A DNA stretch of 64,000 nt from Membranipora membranacea (lineage: Eukaryota > Bryozoa > Gymnolaemata > Cheilostomatida > Membraniporidae). Shown here piece after piece: positions 30,411-44,832 of the stretch (position 1 is its first letter; each line of letters starts with the position of its first letter). Location of the stretch: the NCBI GenBank assembly GCA_914767715.1, contig OU612068.1, forward strand, positions 6,200,001-6,264,000, in the 5' to 3' direction. A program made the position numbers and the translations under genes. Under the pieces are notes generated by a model, which was given only the letters and a program-made list of their open reading frames with translations, did no database searches and had not been told where the DNA came from.

Positions 30411-32532
30411 CTTTTCACACGAGGAATAAAAAGACCGACCACGTGACCTTTAGGAAAGACAACACATAAATTATTTTGTCTTTTGAGTCAAACCTTGGTT
30501 CAGTCATAATTCTGCTTTGAAACACACATAAAATGTTTTTGTAAATTTGAAATGTAAGAAACATATTGTGATAGAGTGGTGCATGGTTTCTGGGACATCT
30601 TTTGAGTAATAAAAAATAAATTATTTGGTGAAATGTCCGTGGCGACAGGAAACAAGCACTGAATTTGAACGCCAAGCAGTAGAAGAAAAAATAAAAACAG
30701 TGTCACGTGTAAGACTACTACTAAAATGTAAAACTCAATTATCCAGTATTTTCCAGCAATTCATTAAGTTAAATTATGCGAGGGTATGAAGTGACAGGTC
30801 AAAAGTCCCATTGGTTGTTGGCTGAAGAACATGTACTATTTACAACTATGAGCTAATAGTGAAATGACTAGGACCTCTCTGGGGAAAAATATTAAATTAT
30901 CATTATTTATATATAATTAATATGAATTTCAATTTAATTTATTTAAAGTGAACTCTTCTTACTTACTAGCTTGTAGCGGTAGCAATATTAGTAGTAGTTT
31001 CTTACTTTGTAAGTTAGTAATACAGTCATTTCTGTCTTGTTGTAAATAAAGGACTGGTTGTTTTTCAATTTTGACCCTGTCCTGTCACTGTGCCTACACT
31101 CTGCTGCTGGTTGACAAGCTTGGATTCATGTGAGGGGTGGTAGACTCCCTCCTCGCAATAAAGTACAGTTCTTTGTGAGAAGTTGTCATTCAGTTAGCCA
31201 CTGTTATGAATAGAAAGACTCTTGTTTTTGTTGGTGCAGGCCATGTCCTGTGCTCTGACATATTTTAGGATCTCAGTCCAATACAACGTTCATACAATAC
31301 AGCAGTGAGCAAGATGCTTCCAACAACACAGCGATGTTTGTTGCAGAGCCATGGCAGGGCACACTGCACAGAATGAACCTTTTTAGGGCCCTAAATAATT
31401 CAAACACCTCTGGATATCTATGGGCCTTGGTGGTTTAGGTCATATCCATTACAGCACGTACAACGCCACTTTTGTGTTGCAAACTGTTGTGTTGGTTGGA
31501 ATGCTGTGACATATCATACTACACCTTTTATAGACTAAGAGTGCCATACAACAGTATTGCCACATCGTAAAAAGTCTTTCGCCAACGATCGATTTTAATG
31601 CCCATTCCGAACATCATACATTATTGCGATGTAAGCTAAGGTAGTATTGGTCTCGCTGTGACTGTCTGAGATTGAGAGTCAGAATAATGGTCAATCAGCA
31701 TGTGACTCAAACCTTTGTTGCTCAGTCAAGTGCAGTGGAATGACTCCCCTGAGTAAAACGGGCAACACTCAACAACAAGGAACTGATTGATTGGTTTGGC
31801 ACTATCTAATTCGCTGCCGAGATTTAGATTCATAATCATTCATAAGAAACGAGGCTTGGTTGCAATAATAACTAGCAATTAAAAGTGATGCTGAGGCATT
31901 CAGTTAGTAAGTCTAGGTTGAGAGCGTGAAATGAATAGATGCCAATAAAGTATGGATGGAATCAATTTCTTATTGAGGAGGAGCAGTAATAATTTTATTC
32001 CAACACCACAAACCAGCTCACTTGGATGGTATCCATTCCATCACTTCGAGCTTGCCTAAATTGAGCTTTCTTCACAATAGTTAAGAAAGCTTGATTTAAG
32101 TTTGTTCGGAACGACTGCATAGATACCCTTAGTTGGTATGTAGAAATGAATACCACCAGTCATGGTTTTCCTGATTTAACAATTCCTCATCATGGATTGC
32201 AACCTAGATTGTAACTCCTCCTACAGCTGCTATGACTCTTCAGATGTATTCCCCTTTTGCTTTCCAGTTGAATGAGAAGCGATGCGAAGAAACTAGATAT
32301 GGCATGATGAAATATCGTGTTCCGCTGATGTTGTAAGGAGGTAAGAATTATCTCCTATTCTCTGACCAGGTTTGTGCTTGTGGTTTGATAAATGGTCACA
32401 TATGCAAATCAGCAAACAGAATCTGTCATGACGGTTTTAAGCCCAGTGCTTACCGCTGTTGATCTGACCTAAATGATTTTCCGTTGCATAAGGCCGCTTT
32501 TTGTTCTTAATGGCTATCAATTATATTTACAG
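30411..32532. other. intergenic region between divergent RPL18A and XPOT
   Basis: No coding exon is seen. It contains the RPL18A upstream region with the CACGTG E-box near 30440, the XPOT upstream region, and a palindrome at about 32048-32109 (TTGAGCTTTCTT against AAGAAAGCTTGA). The first XPOT exon shown here begins at an acceptor (AG at 32531-32532), so at least one leader exon must lie in this gap. Confidence 0.45.
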
Positions 32533-32597
32533 CTCTCGATTTTGAAAATGGAAACTTGACAGCACTTAGACACAACATCAACAACAATAACACCAGC

Positions 32598-35500
32598 ATG
32601 AATGAGGATATTCTTAATCGCTTAAATCAGACCAATCATGGGGCTCAAACTCAGGTAAGTGATTGACTAAGCCAAAGCTAGTACTAAGCGATCCCTATAG
32701 ATCAGAAGATCAATATAAAGTAAAAGCTATCTCTATGAATGTGTAGCATAGGGCTTAGATTGACAAGTTTTGAAGTCCTAACATCTTCAAGCCTATCATG
32801 ATCAGTTTTATCTCAAAGACTGAGACATATACTCTATGCTGCAGCATCTACCCAAATGGAACTGACATAACTGTCTAAAGACATCGTTCCTTATCAAGAA
32901 AACTATCATCAATGTTAATTGCTGTACCTTATCTGCCACTAAAGGCCAAGGTTCCTGTCCAAGTACAGTGAACACCTCTGTGCCTCCTGTGAACATGTGA
33001 GCAATTCCAGGTTACAAATTTTGTGCAAGATATGGCAACGGAAATATTGAGTGTAGTTTTGTGTTTGCGCATACTATAAATGATTTTACTCATTCCAATT
33101 ACCCATGGCACCAGTTAAACTGCTGTTCAACGACTTGTATGACTGTTCTAACATATGACATTATTTACTGATGTATTATATATTTTTAGGTTTTAGAATA
33201 CTTTGAACAGTTGAAGACATCTGATACTGGATGGGAGCATTGTGCCAGTGCTCTTCTATCTGGTCAGTACGAGGAAGAACAGATCAGATTTTTCTGTTAT
33301 CAGGTCATTGAGCACTTTATCGCTAAGCGTTACCCGGTCTGTGACAGCTCTACTACTAGACAGAATGTCAGGAACTTTGTCATCAATATCATGCAAAGGA
33401 CGGTAAGTAGAGGAATCAACCTTGTGCAGATGATCCGGTGTACCCGTGTGGTTTTCTCAGTCTCACCTAACCCAACTCTTACTTTTAAATGAAATTGAAT
33501 TAGATAGGGAATGAATTTGATAACTTGCTGATACCTTTGCTGATTTTGAATTGCTCTTGGTCAGCAATTAGTTGGCCAGTGGGTTACTCATAATTTGATA
33601 ATTTAGTCAGCTCTCAGGTCTACAATTTAACCACTGATAGATCATTGAGTAAAATTTGGGTCACCACTAAGTCTTGAGACATACAATCTAGCATAGTTGT
33701 GTATTTGCAGGTAACAGGCCCTAAGACGGAGAAAACATACATAAAGAACAAGTTAGCACAGCTAGTGAGTCTTATATTTGTGGTGGATTACCCGACACAG
33801 TGGTCTAGCTTCTTCTCAGACATGATGCAGTTTGCTGCCATCGATCACAACGCTGCCGATCTGTATCTGAGGATACTGAAGGCTATCGATGTAGAGGTAG
33901 TGGACCGCGAAGTCTCTCATACTGTCGAGGTATTTATCGATACAAATATTGAATCTCCAGACATGAAGTAGTATCGTTTACATTACTGTGTACCATTTCG
34001 ATGTTGGGGGGGGGGCAAAAGTCTGGGGGGCTCAGACTAATTCTACTGTTGTCTGATTCTAATGTGGTCTGTGAAAAGTCCATAATTGGAATAAGATTAG
34101 TACTACAAACTTGACTTGACAGCTGACTGTTGTTTAATGTGCTCCTCTTGCGCTACCATTCAGTTAGTCAATTTATTATCACTTGTCAGCTTATCTGTCA
34201 ATCTACCAATCAAAGTTCAATAACTGAGTACATTGTGTATTGTACATTACAGTGATAACCTTGGTAGTTTTATCCTTCCCGGCATTGATTACCTTTTCAT
34301 GAGTTTAAATTTGTTACAGGAACAAACTAGGAACACCAATATTAAAGATTTCATGAGAGAGCAGTGTGTGCCACAGCTGGTGGATAGCTGGTATAACCTT
34401 ATGGTATGTCTTCTATACCATCTCCTAAGTCCATTGTTTCTTAAAGAGGTTTAATCATTGAATCATGTGTTTTAGCCAGCAAATTGTGCATCGTTTGTCT
34501 TGTTTTGAATCGGTTCTTTGAAGAAAGAAAGCACAAACCGCCACAAATATGGACGCTATTGGCGATATTTTGAGAATTTGTTTTCATAGAGTAGTATACC
34601 GTCAGTTCCTCTTCATTTCACAGACCATATATATAAAATACTTTGAAAGGAACTCCTGCATAAATTATAAAATTATAAAGATTAAAATGAGTATTTATAT
34701 GTTTGCTGTAGAAATGACAAAGCCCAAAGTATGTCTTGCAAACAGACCTAGAAATTTATTCTAACGTAACCACAGTTCATCTTGATTTCAGGTTACATAT
34801 GAGACGACCCAATCGGAGCTTGTCTGCCTTTGTTTAGATGTGATAGGATTGTATGTAGCTTGGATAGATATAAACCTTATAGCCAATGATAGAGTAGTAT
34901 CCTTACTCATTAAATACCTTAAGATGCCCCTGTTAAGGGAGAACGCGTGCGAATGTGTCACTGAGATCGTACACAAGGGCATGGATCCTGAGGCTAAGGT
35001 ATGTCTCTCCTAACAATCTATCACATGTTTGACTTTCAATCTCCTTCAAGGTGAATTACGTTGATTTTATAACAGTTCAGGCAATATCTTACGTTATCTT
35101 CTCTGGTACTGTAGCTATTTTTGACTTCTCTAGTTGTAGCAATCGAGTTCTGGTTTATCATCATCATCAAATTAAAAAAATGACTGTCAGTGAATCGCTT
35201 CCTTTCTATGGAAAATCTCCTCCCTTTTCTCAATAGAAAGTAAACTCTCTGCTTATGAAATGATGGCCACAATCCCAAATTGTTTTCAGTCACATGTTGG
35301 TACTGTATATAAGACTTATCTCCTCATGTTACAGGTGAAGCTTATTGAGTCTTTCACCGCAGTGTTGGAGAGTGCTGGAGTTATGTACCCTGATGAGGAT
35401 GAGGAGGGAGATTTTGTCGTCAAACTGGCTAAGCTGGTATGTCTTGTTAAATATAGAATGATCATTGCTCAAAAACTGGCCTGACATAAATCTCGGGGGA

Positions 35501-38500
35501 AATCTTGAAGGCTGTCATCAGAAGAAATGAAAGGGAAATTCAACAATATTCATATTCGAGATATAACAGTATCCTCTTAAAGCAACACAGACTGTCGACC
35601 TGTTACCCAATCACATGTATTTGGTAAATAAAACGCTTCTTTCGATTTGATAGGTAAACGAGATGGGAGAGAATCTGGTGCTAGCCTGGAATAAGTCTGT
35701 AAGGGGAGCCAGGGGGAGTATAGCAAGTAGCGCGCTTGCCTCTATCGAAGGAAAGGTCTCTATGTTATGTAGATTCTTAGGGGATGAGGATGACGATGTA
35801 TCCACCACTGTGTGTCCGTTTGCAACCAGTTATATCAGTATTCTCAAACAACTAAAACCTCTCTCCGAGAAACAGAAAGAAAACGTTCAGGTCTGTTGAG
35901 AAACTTAGCTTTTCTATTTGCTTATCATGTCAGACTGTTTGACATACTTGCAGATTCATCTTTTGCAATCATCTAAGAATTCTGACAAGGCATATCACTG
36001 CGAGTGTTGGGCCTTGTAATTTGTAAAGTTCAGTGAACTGGAATAGAAAAGAAACCCCTAACTTTTCCCAACTGAGAACCATACATATGTGTCAAAACAA
36101 TAAATATCCAAAAAATACCAAACTATAAATATTCACTAAAATTCTCATGCCCCACGCTTTTCAACAATAGATTTGTTCCCGTGTGCTGTAGTTCAAAATA
36201 AGACTTTGTTCCGCATTTTAGAATATAATAATGATAATATTAAAAAAGTTTGAGTTTGACGATGATTACGATTTCACTGATGAGGGAGAGGATGAGGCCA
36301 TGTTTCAGGAGTACAGAAAAACTCTCAAAATGCTCTTCTGCTCTATCGCTAAAATGGTAAGTAATGACTTTCTAATACTTTACTCAAAATAATACATAGA
36401 ACAATATTTGTTTGTTTTATCAAGTTAACCAAAACATTATTTGAACTCTTGTACTATTCTGCCATTTTGTCAACTAAGCAGTGTACATCTACTCAAGATG
36501 TTGGAGGAACTCCTTGTACATGGTCTTGTCTATGGTCTACATGAATAATTGATAGTTAATGATAGTTGATTCACTTAACTTGGATATATACATTTCAAAT
36601 TTTGGTCGAAGACTTCTCACATTGTGAAATGTATCAACCCAACCACAAGATTGTTTCACACTATTTTAGGACCAGTCGTTTATGTTGATGATAGTTCATC
36701 AGGTACTGAGTACCAGACTGGATAACTGGAATCACCTCGATTACAGACAAGTAGAGGTGGCCATACATCTAGTCTACATGCTAGCTGAAGCTCTACCTGT
36801 AAGTACTGTCAGTATTGTTTTATAATTAGTATTACATCTATATCAAATTATATTAAATTTTTTGTCACGGAATGTAAATCAATCATAGTTATCACAGCTT
36901 TGAGATCTATATTGGTACATTTGTCGATTAATTATTACTTGGTTTTTTAAAAGTGTTTCTTTTTGGCTTATTCTGAGAAACATTTTAAACAAATGAGATT
37001 TATGCCCATTTGCAAACGGTGCAAGGTTCAAAAAAACCTGTTTGGCATTTTTTTTACAGACAAATCACATTTGCAATGGGTTTCTCAGCTTTCTTTAATT
37101 TTGAATTAAAGTTAATCTGTCAACTGCTGAATCACAATTTGTTTTCGGGGCATGTTCTAAATTAGTTATACATTTTCTCCATTCTAATTTTGCACAATTT
37201 CTTCATTTGGCAGGCTACTCACAATCAGCATTTTAAAGGTGATGCTGAGAAGTCTAATGCTCTACAAGAAATGCTCAAAATGGTGAGTGCTGGGACCAGA
37301 GCAATCCTTACATAATGCTGTTCCCCAATTTTGAACCTGATCGATAATTCATTTCCTCAAAGAGCAAATGATAATATCTGACTGGGTTCTTGTATACTGA
37401 GAGTGCTTAGAGACACTACCAATGTTTATCTTGTCTTGGTAAAAATGAAGTGAACTTTGTGATATTTAATCTTTGAGCAAATTTATATCAAGTTTAAGAT
37501 TTGGCTTCACATAGAAAAATCCCAATCTATTGCCTCGTTATCAAGAACAGAACAAAACAAGACAGCTTGAAATCGGGTTAGGATAGGAAAACACCATACT
37601 GAATTCAAATTTAACAGTTATACTGTATGAATTGTTAATATTTGGCTTAACTGTAATCTTAGCCTTCTCAGAGAATAAGAAATTTAATGGAGTTTTGGTG
37701 GGAATCACATGTTCAGTTCAGTAGATGTTTACCCTGTCACCCCGGGAGTCCCAGGCTTGTTACACAATGTTGCCGACACTGTATTTTATATTATTTGACA
37801 GATAATCACATGCGGAGTGTCACGTCACTCACACCAGGCTGTTACTCTACAGTACTTTGAGACTGTGGTCAGATATGAAAAGTTCTTCCAGCTTCAACCT
37901 GACTGTATTACAGAAGTTCTGGTGAGATTTTATAATTTAGTAGTTTTGGTGAAATAAGAATTGGGAATTCTGGTTCCTAAATTACCTCCGTCTGGCTTGT
38001 TTGATAAGCTATTTATTATATGTCAAGCTAACCTGCTGCTATAGTTTGGTTCGGGTATATCTGCCATTGACTGTCTCCAGAGAACCTAACCTTGAACAAA
38101 AAGTTGTCTTAACTTGTAATATATGTGAAGCATTTCAAAGGAAGATTTAATTATTAACTTGTATAAATGTTTTTTGTCTGCAGTCGTCATTCCTTGATGA
38201 GAGAGGGCTAAGAAATCAAAGTTCCAGTGTCAGGAGTCGTGTCTCTTATTTATTTACTCGCTTTATCAAAGCTGTCAGGTATGAAAATTGATACTAAGGG
38301 ATGCAATCAAATACTAAAATATGAATTTTTGCGATTAAACTTCAATTTGATGATAAGGCAATTAGATTTAATGTGTTTGACTATAATTTGTTGGGGGAAT
38401 GTTGTTACATCTTTGAAGTCTAAGGCCAACAATCAACATTAGCAAGTTAAGTCTACTGCGATCACAGTGCAATGTCAGAGTTGTTTGTGCTGATAGCCCT

Positions 38501-41500
38501 GTCATAACTTATTATATGGATCTTATTATATGTTGGAAAGGGTATTCAACAACATTTGCCGCCAAAATAAGTTGTTCTCAGCCAATCAAGCATCAAACCA
38601 TTAAACCAGCAGTCCAGAAACAAGCTGAACCTTGCAGATTATAAGCCACATAGAGGAAGTGGTCTAGTTCACCAAAAAACTAGCTGAATTCTCAGTAGGT
38701 TCATTGGAGCACTGACCCATCTGATAACCCCCATTTGCTTCTTCCATATCTAGCGAATGATTTTCATAATTGCAGGTCACACTTACAGCAGTATACAGAA
38801 AACATATTAAAGCAGATGGATGGGTTACTTACTCTGAACACACCCCTGTCCGCTGTAAACGGTGCTCAATCATGGCTCACAAACGATGAGAAAATGTTCT
38901 TATATGAAGTGGCCAGTCAACTTATAGTAGCTTCAAATTTATCCATGGAGGTGAGTGTCTTGTTGTTGTTTTCTGAAGGAAATAATACCAATTTGTTTTC
39001 ATATTGTGATGGTTCTCAACCATTGTCTGTGAAGCTGCCATCCAACATCAACCACTGGCCAACAATTAGGATGTGCTTGGTAATGGAATGCCATAACCAG
39101 CAACCTGAGCTTGGACATTACACTTGATTTTAGACACCATTTGCGTCGAATGGTGTGGTAATAAAGAGACCTTGAATCACACTAGAATTAGTTTGATATA
39201 GTCTGTAACATTTTAAAGGTTCTTCCTCTTCCAATTCGTATCATAAATTTTTTTTTCTTATTATTTTTTATTTGGTCTATTTCAGAGGAAACATTCTGTC
39301 ATGATGTCATTACTAAGCCCAGTAATTCAAGATTTCAACATTATCTACACAAAATTGTGCCAAGAGTCTGATGAGAATATACAGCAGTCATATGCAGAAT
39401 GTCTAAACTGCGCCATGTCTTTCGCCAGGTAAGTCAGGAGCTGCTTAGTAAAAATAAGTGGTCCTGTAACCAAGACGGTACTCTCTCGTCATTACTTGTC
39501 TTGTGCCATCTTGATAACTGTTGTCGTATTATAGACCCAAGTTACCCAGGGGGGTCTTTCAATTAGAAACAGCCAAAATCACAATTTGATCGCTCACTCC
39601 CTGAGTGAGTGATACCTGCCAGGCTCTCGCTTTCAGATCGCTCACTCACTTGATGGAACTATATACATTCTGAGTGAACGATTTGAGAGCGATTTTGTCT
39701 AATTGAAAGACCAAGTGAGTGATAATTTTGGAGCAATGTGATAGTGATAAGTTGCTTTAGTAAAGGATCGCTCTTTCTAATTGAAAGACCCCCCAGGGGC
39801 ACTTTATTTGATCTGTTGGGAAAAATTATAGAACGAGTCTCGTTGCTTATAATTTTTTTTGCAATGGTCTGATTCGTATTTCGACTGAAGGCCTGATGTT
39901 TCATATCTGGAATGTTGGCATAATTGTTCAAAGGGGGATAACCATAGACTTAATAATAAACCTAGACAGGACACTATATGGAGCAATTGCATAGAGGCAC
40001 TGACGCATTTAATTGTGGGTGATGTAACGACATTGGAAGGTCTAGGAGCATTGGTTTTATGATTGACTTGTAGCTCAAATACCAGGTTTTTTGTTGATAA
40101 CTCAATCAGTTTTGATTGGATTTTAAGTTATAGATTTAACAGCTTGTCGTAAACAGTTTGACACAAATTTTAGGCAAAAAATTTGTTTGAAGAAGAAATT
40201 ACATCAGGTTGATAACAAGATGATGCTGATTGTAAAGTTATTTTCAAACTCAAAAATCGATCAAAATTGATTGAGTTTTAAACAAAAAACCTGAATTATG
40301 GACAGTAAATCAATGATAACACCAATGCTACTACCCCTTCCAATGTCGTTAAGCCGCCCACAATGAAGTGCCTCACTTCAGCTGTACATAGTGTCCTGTC
40401 TAAGTCTATAGGTATAACTCGTTAAACTTTTGCATTTGCAACACAGTGAATCCATGAAATTAGCTGTGACACAATTTATGTTTCAATGGTTATTTTTTTC
40501 TGGACTATTAAACAAGGACTTGATTTTTTCAGTCAAAGTTGTATAGGTTATACTATATAGCACTGCATAACATATAATGTCTGATCAGATGATTCTTATT
40601 GACAGCCGCGCCAGTAAAGGTTTCACGAATCAGCACACAATGAAGACTAGCGGTTGTGTGGAGGTCTTTACTACATGTCTGGACATGTTTATACAAGCTC
40701 TCAATTCACCCTTCCAACGTACTACCCTTCAACAAGGTAACACATACTGTCATCTAAAAAATCAGACTTAGTGAATTTAAAACAATCTGACCATAAATAG
40801 TTTGGCTCAATTCAAAATCACAAGCGGTTATTGCCCCTGATTATGTGACAAAATAACAAAAACGGGGTTATTCTCTCTCATTAGGTTACATTAAGCTCCA
40901 AAATAATTTATTGAAGATAAGAAAATTCTAGAATCCCCAAACTCAGCCCATATGTTCCTAGGATGACAGTTCTTGCCATAACTGCAATACAGTAGCTTAC
41001 ACACCACTTCAAGTAGTGATTTTGGGCAATGGATTTGAGAATGGAAGTTACTTGACGTGCATCACTGTTTTAACCACATGTTGCCGCGACAGAATACACC
41101 ATATATATATATATATATCCACATATATATTGCTGACTTTGTCTTGAACAGGTGTACGACAGTTCTTCCATCGGATGGTTGTTTGTTTAGAAGAAGACAT
41201 TCTACCATTTGTGCCTACTATGGTCAAACTCATGCTAGAAACTCCTGATGCAAAGGAGCTGTATGATTTTATACCTATGCTCACTCAACTGGTCACAAAG
41301 TTCAAGGTATGATCCGAAGGATGTCCACATGGTGCATTTTGAGTATGAATTAAAAACGTTATTTCAGAACACATGTTCCTTGTGGTATAAAAACTATAAC
41401 CTCCTCCTTCGTTGGATCAAGGAGTAAACATCATGAAGATAGTACAATGCAGTAAAGTGACAACAGAGTGGCTTTTAATATGTTAAAGTGGTATTCTCCA

Positions 41501-43830
41501 TTCTGCCTCATGCCATCCAAGATGATTTTGTTACAGGCAAAACTGTCCTTTTTTTAAAATCTTTTGGGGCGGAGGATAAATCATGTAAACCTATAAATAC
41601 TCTTTTGTTATAATATATTATTGTCTATTTCTATGTATTTTCTGATTTTTTTCAGCACACACTCGCGCCATTCTTACAAGAGGCGTTTATGCCTCTGATC
41701 ACTACTATATTCACAGTGCTCAATGCCCCCACTGATTCTCGTGATACTGTGACACTGGCTGATAAAAAGCTTCTACGTAGAGGATACTTTCAGCTTGTAG
41801 CTAATCTTGTCAGCTCTGAACTATCCGATGTCCTAAAGAATCAAGGTATATAGCGCTTTACCCATATCTCAAAATATCATAGTGCTGCTATGTTTGTACT
41901 TAAACCAGGACACCCTTGCTGATAATTTGAGACTGAACAATCCTAACAGAAGCATTGCGGAGGCGAGTGTGATGATGTGTTAACTTTAAGACAGTGTTGA
42001 GGGGAGGTAGATCTAGAAGATATTGTTATTTCTATGTTAGTTGAGGAAAATGACTTTGTACATGATATTTTGCCAATAGATTAGTGTATTTGAGGTTCTA
42101 GGTACTGATGTTTTTTTTTTTGTCGTGTTATGTAGATGTACAGAATCTGCAGGAGGTGCTTATGACTCTCATACAGGGCTGCTCTGAGTTTCCTGATCCC
42201 CAGTCACAGAAGGTGTGCTTCGGTAAGTTTTTACGACACAAGGCGCATTTTTGATTATACTATCAGAAGTCTATATTATAGTCTGTATTATGCTTGAAGC
42301 TAGATTTATAGGTTCAAAGTCACCATCCATCTTGAGAAAACTAGCCTGTAAAATGCCTCCTGCATCCATCCCGTCAATATTTTCTACACTACACTACACT
42401 AAACATTGAACGGGTGTGCTGAGACACTTTTATGTAACACACAAAATTTTATAGTATTGTATCTTTTGCATTGTAAGATTTTTGTAAATATCATATTTTA
42501 ATATTTGTTGCACTTCAGGGATATTGAAGCAGTTAGTTGAGTTGTGGATAGACCAGGATAAAGGGCTGGCAGGTTTTGATGACTTCACCCAGAAGCACAT
42601 TGTACCTGCATGTATATTAGCTCCTACTAAGGATACTTTTGATTGGACAGATGCACAAACCGTGCTCGTAAGTTACATTTACTGCGTCTATACATTGAAG
42701 GCCCACTAAAATGACTTGGATGTGTAGGAGTCTTTATGTGGCCCCTTTCATTATAGTACTGCAAACAGTTTTTAAAATAGTACAAAATAATGTCCCGCCT
42801 CAAGGTTAATATTACTGTTCAGTACGATTTTTAAGTTCGTATTTTTACTGTACCTGTGAGTAAGTAAACATGACTTTTGAATCCAGTTCAAGAGCATGAA
42901 ACTTGTGTGCCTTGAAGTTTCAATAGTCGACAAAGATTTGATAATAAACCTAGGCCTACCACTATATGGAGAATTAGCATCGAGCGGTACTTGGCATTTG
43001 AGTGTGGGTGAGTATTTTCCCTTGCTGTGTATGCTCTCCTGTCTATGTTGATGATTATTGCTCAAAAATAATTGCTCTACTACATATTTTGAAAGTTGAC
43101 TTTTTATGATTACAGTTATTAGGAGATATATCAGCATGTTTACAGGCAGTCTATGCTAAACAACAGGGATCACTTATAACATATTTACACGATGTCTACT
43201 TCCCGAGTCTGCAGCTTAACCCGGCTCTTTCACAACAGTTCTGTGCAGCCCTGACTGAGGACAAGAAAAAACTCAAAGATTTTCTCAAGGTACGCAGTCC
43301 TAGTATGGCAGTCTGCACACTGATGACGTGATATACTATGGCATGTATATCTCTGATTGATAGAGAGTGAACCAATTCACTTAGCATGAGTACCATCTCA
43401 AGGAATTGGGTGTGACGACCCGAGTTCAATTTTACTCATTAGGGGTGGGTGCATGTTAGGTACTTGTTTTTAATTGTCTCTAACGATCAGAGATACACCT
43501 GCTAATGGTGAAGTCTCGATGTCTTAGTATGGCATTCTTAGTATGGCAGTCTAAGTATGACAGTCCCTGATATTTGGTTTGATAGGATTTTTTTTCATCG
43601 TATTTTACTACCAGAAAAGAAAAAGAAAGTGTTTTGTTTCTTTGGCTCCTCTATATTTGTTTATGACATGGTGATGTTCCTCTTACTGTCACCTCAAGCT
43701 GCATGAGTGGCAATCAGGTTTACAAACCTTTTTTTTAATTTGCGCTGCATTGCAAGAAATACTGCATGTCACTAAGCCGTTTGTATCTGTTTTTTAGGCA
43801 TTTTATAGCAATCTGAGAGATGGAAGGTAG
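32598..43830 (+). CDS. XPOT: exportin-T, tRNA nuclear export receptor, 21 exons
   Basis: Karyopherin-beta family protein that binds mature tRNA together with Ran-GTP and exports it from the nucleus. Coding exons: 32598-32654, 33190-33402, 33711-33929, 34320-34403, 34792-34998, 35335-35436, 35654-35890, 36222-36356, 36670-36798, 37214-37282, 37802-37921, 38184-38278, 38776-38950, 39286-39428, 40606-40736, 41152-41306, 41656-41845, 42136-42222, 42519-42667, 43116-43289 and 43798-43830. Phases agree throughout and give 967 aa (human 962). Recognisable blocks: EYFEQLK near the start, NDRVVSLL, KGMDP, EGEDEAMF, YFETVVRYEKFF, VRQFFHRMV, QKHIVPACILAPTKDTFD. The start MNEDILNRLN aligns with the human N-terminus, and an upstream in-exon reading adds nothing conserved. 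Introns carry a GGGGTCTTTC MITE and a CATAGACTTA element. Confidence 0.97.
39549..39794. mobile_element. GGGGTCTTTC MITE in XPOT intron 14
   Basis: The ends are GGGGTCTTTCAATTAGAAA and TTCTAATTGAAAGACCCC. An internal reversed end (CTAATTGAAAGACCAAG) lies near 39698. The flanks CCAGG lie on both sides, but they overlap the G and C runs, so the duplication length is unclear. Confidence 0.75.
39943..40410. mobile_element. 468-bp CATAGACTTA fold-back element with 8-bp target duplication
   Basis: It opens with CATAGACTTAATAATAAACC and closes with GTGTCCTGTCTAAGTCTATA; the closing arm lacks about 11 bases. The flanks GGGATAAC (39935-39942) and GGTATAAC (40411-40418) match at 7 of 8 bases. The arms share GGACACTATATGG, TGAAGTGAGG-like and GTAACGACATTGGA tracts. 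An 8-bp duplication suggests a hAT-like origin. It lies in XPOT intron 14. Confidence 0.75.
42940..43013. mobile_element. fragment of the CATAGACTTA element
   Basis: Left-end sequence (AATAAACCTAGGCC, then ACTATATGGAG and GTGGGTGA) resembles 39954-40024. The right arm is missing. It lies in XPOT intron 19. Confidence 0.55.
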
Positions 43831-44610
43831 CACAGAGCTAGGTGGCGACGAGTATTGCTATATCAGTCTATAACCTACAAAGTGTCTAGTATCATCCATA
43901 AGTTGAAAGGCCAATTATTTTACCTCATCAGGTTCTGAGGCTATTGGTACTACCTTGCCTTGACACATAAACTTTTCTTTTCTATTTCCAAAAGCTGACT
44001 GCTTATTGCTTGATAATTTGTTATTGATACCTCTAAATCGTAGTCTTCTTTGTTTAGTTGATGCTTTTTTTTCGTGATGACTGTATATGGGTAATTAACA
44101 TAGCTAATGCTTTAGCTATAATGCTTAGTAGTTTTTTGTTTTCTAATATGTGATATGAGAAAGTTTCATCCGATGAGCAATGATTTTTGTCTCCCCAACT
44201 TCGATTGCTCATGAAATAACTTTGCTTTTTCGTTTCTGTACAAAAGATAGTGTCATTTTTGTATCGAGTTGAGCTAGCCACTATGCTTATGGAACTTGAA
44301 GGTTATGCTGCCCTTTGTCCTTTCATTAATGAATTTATTTTGTACTGTAGAACAGAACACATTGAATGGATTTCATTTGATTGCCTAAAATAAGGAAGAA
44401 GAATAAAATCGCAGAATGGGAAACAAGATATTTTATGCATCATGGTTATCACCTTGCTAACTGCACCATCACTGCTTAGAAGCTGCATAGGAAGGGGGTT
44501 TCAGATACAGCTATTTTTCTAGGCAACAAAACATCCTTTCTACTACTACTACTACTGTATGCCCCAAACATGTGGTGTGCATGGAGATACAAGGCTTGAG
44601 CAACAGGTTA

Positions 44611-44832
44611 TTATTCTGCCAAGTACCTGACCAAATCTCTTGCAAAGTATTTTGAGACTTTGTTACTACTGTGTAGCGCTGTCTGAGAGCAGGGAGTCCT
44701 GGACAAATGTCTCCAACTGTCACTGACCGCACTAATTCCACTTTCATATCCATAACTGGAGTTATATATCTTCTTGTTGGGATGGGATAAACTTGAGTCA
44801 AAGATTGAAAGGAGGTCTTCTCGAATTTCCAT
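44611..44832 (-). CDS. small unrecognised open reading frame, 73 codons
   Basis: Not recognised. The minus-strand reading starts MEIREDLLSIFDSS and ends ARDLVRYLAE before a stop. Its composition (Ser-rich middle with SYGYESGIS, amphipathic charged end) looks more protein-like than surrounding frames. A TTTACTCATAAAA stretch lies just upstream. It could be a single small gene or the last exon of a gene whose other exons were not found, or chance. Confidence 0.25.
   Translation of the reverse strand: MEIREDLLSIFDSSLSHPNKKIYNSSYGYESGISAVSDSWRHLSRTPCSQTALHSSNKVSKYFARDLVRYLAE

Noticed and set aside
41101-41130. TA dinucleotide run near XPOT exon 16
   Set aside because: Ordinary microsatellite in an intron.
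41404-41424. CTCCTT...AAGGAG inverted pair
   Set aside because: Flanks match at only about 4 of 7 bases and the arms are short; chance cannot be excluded.
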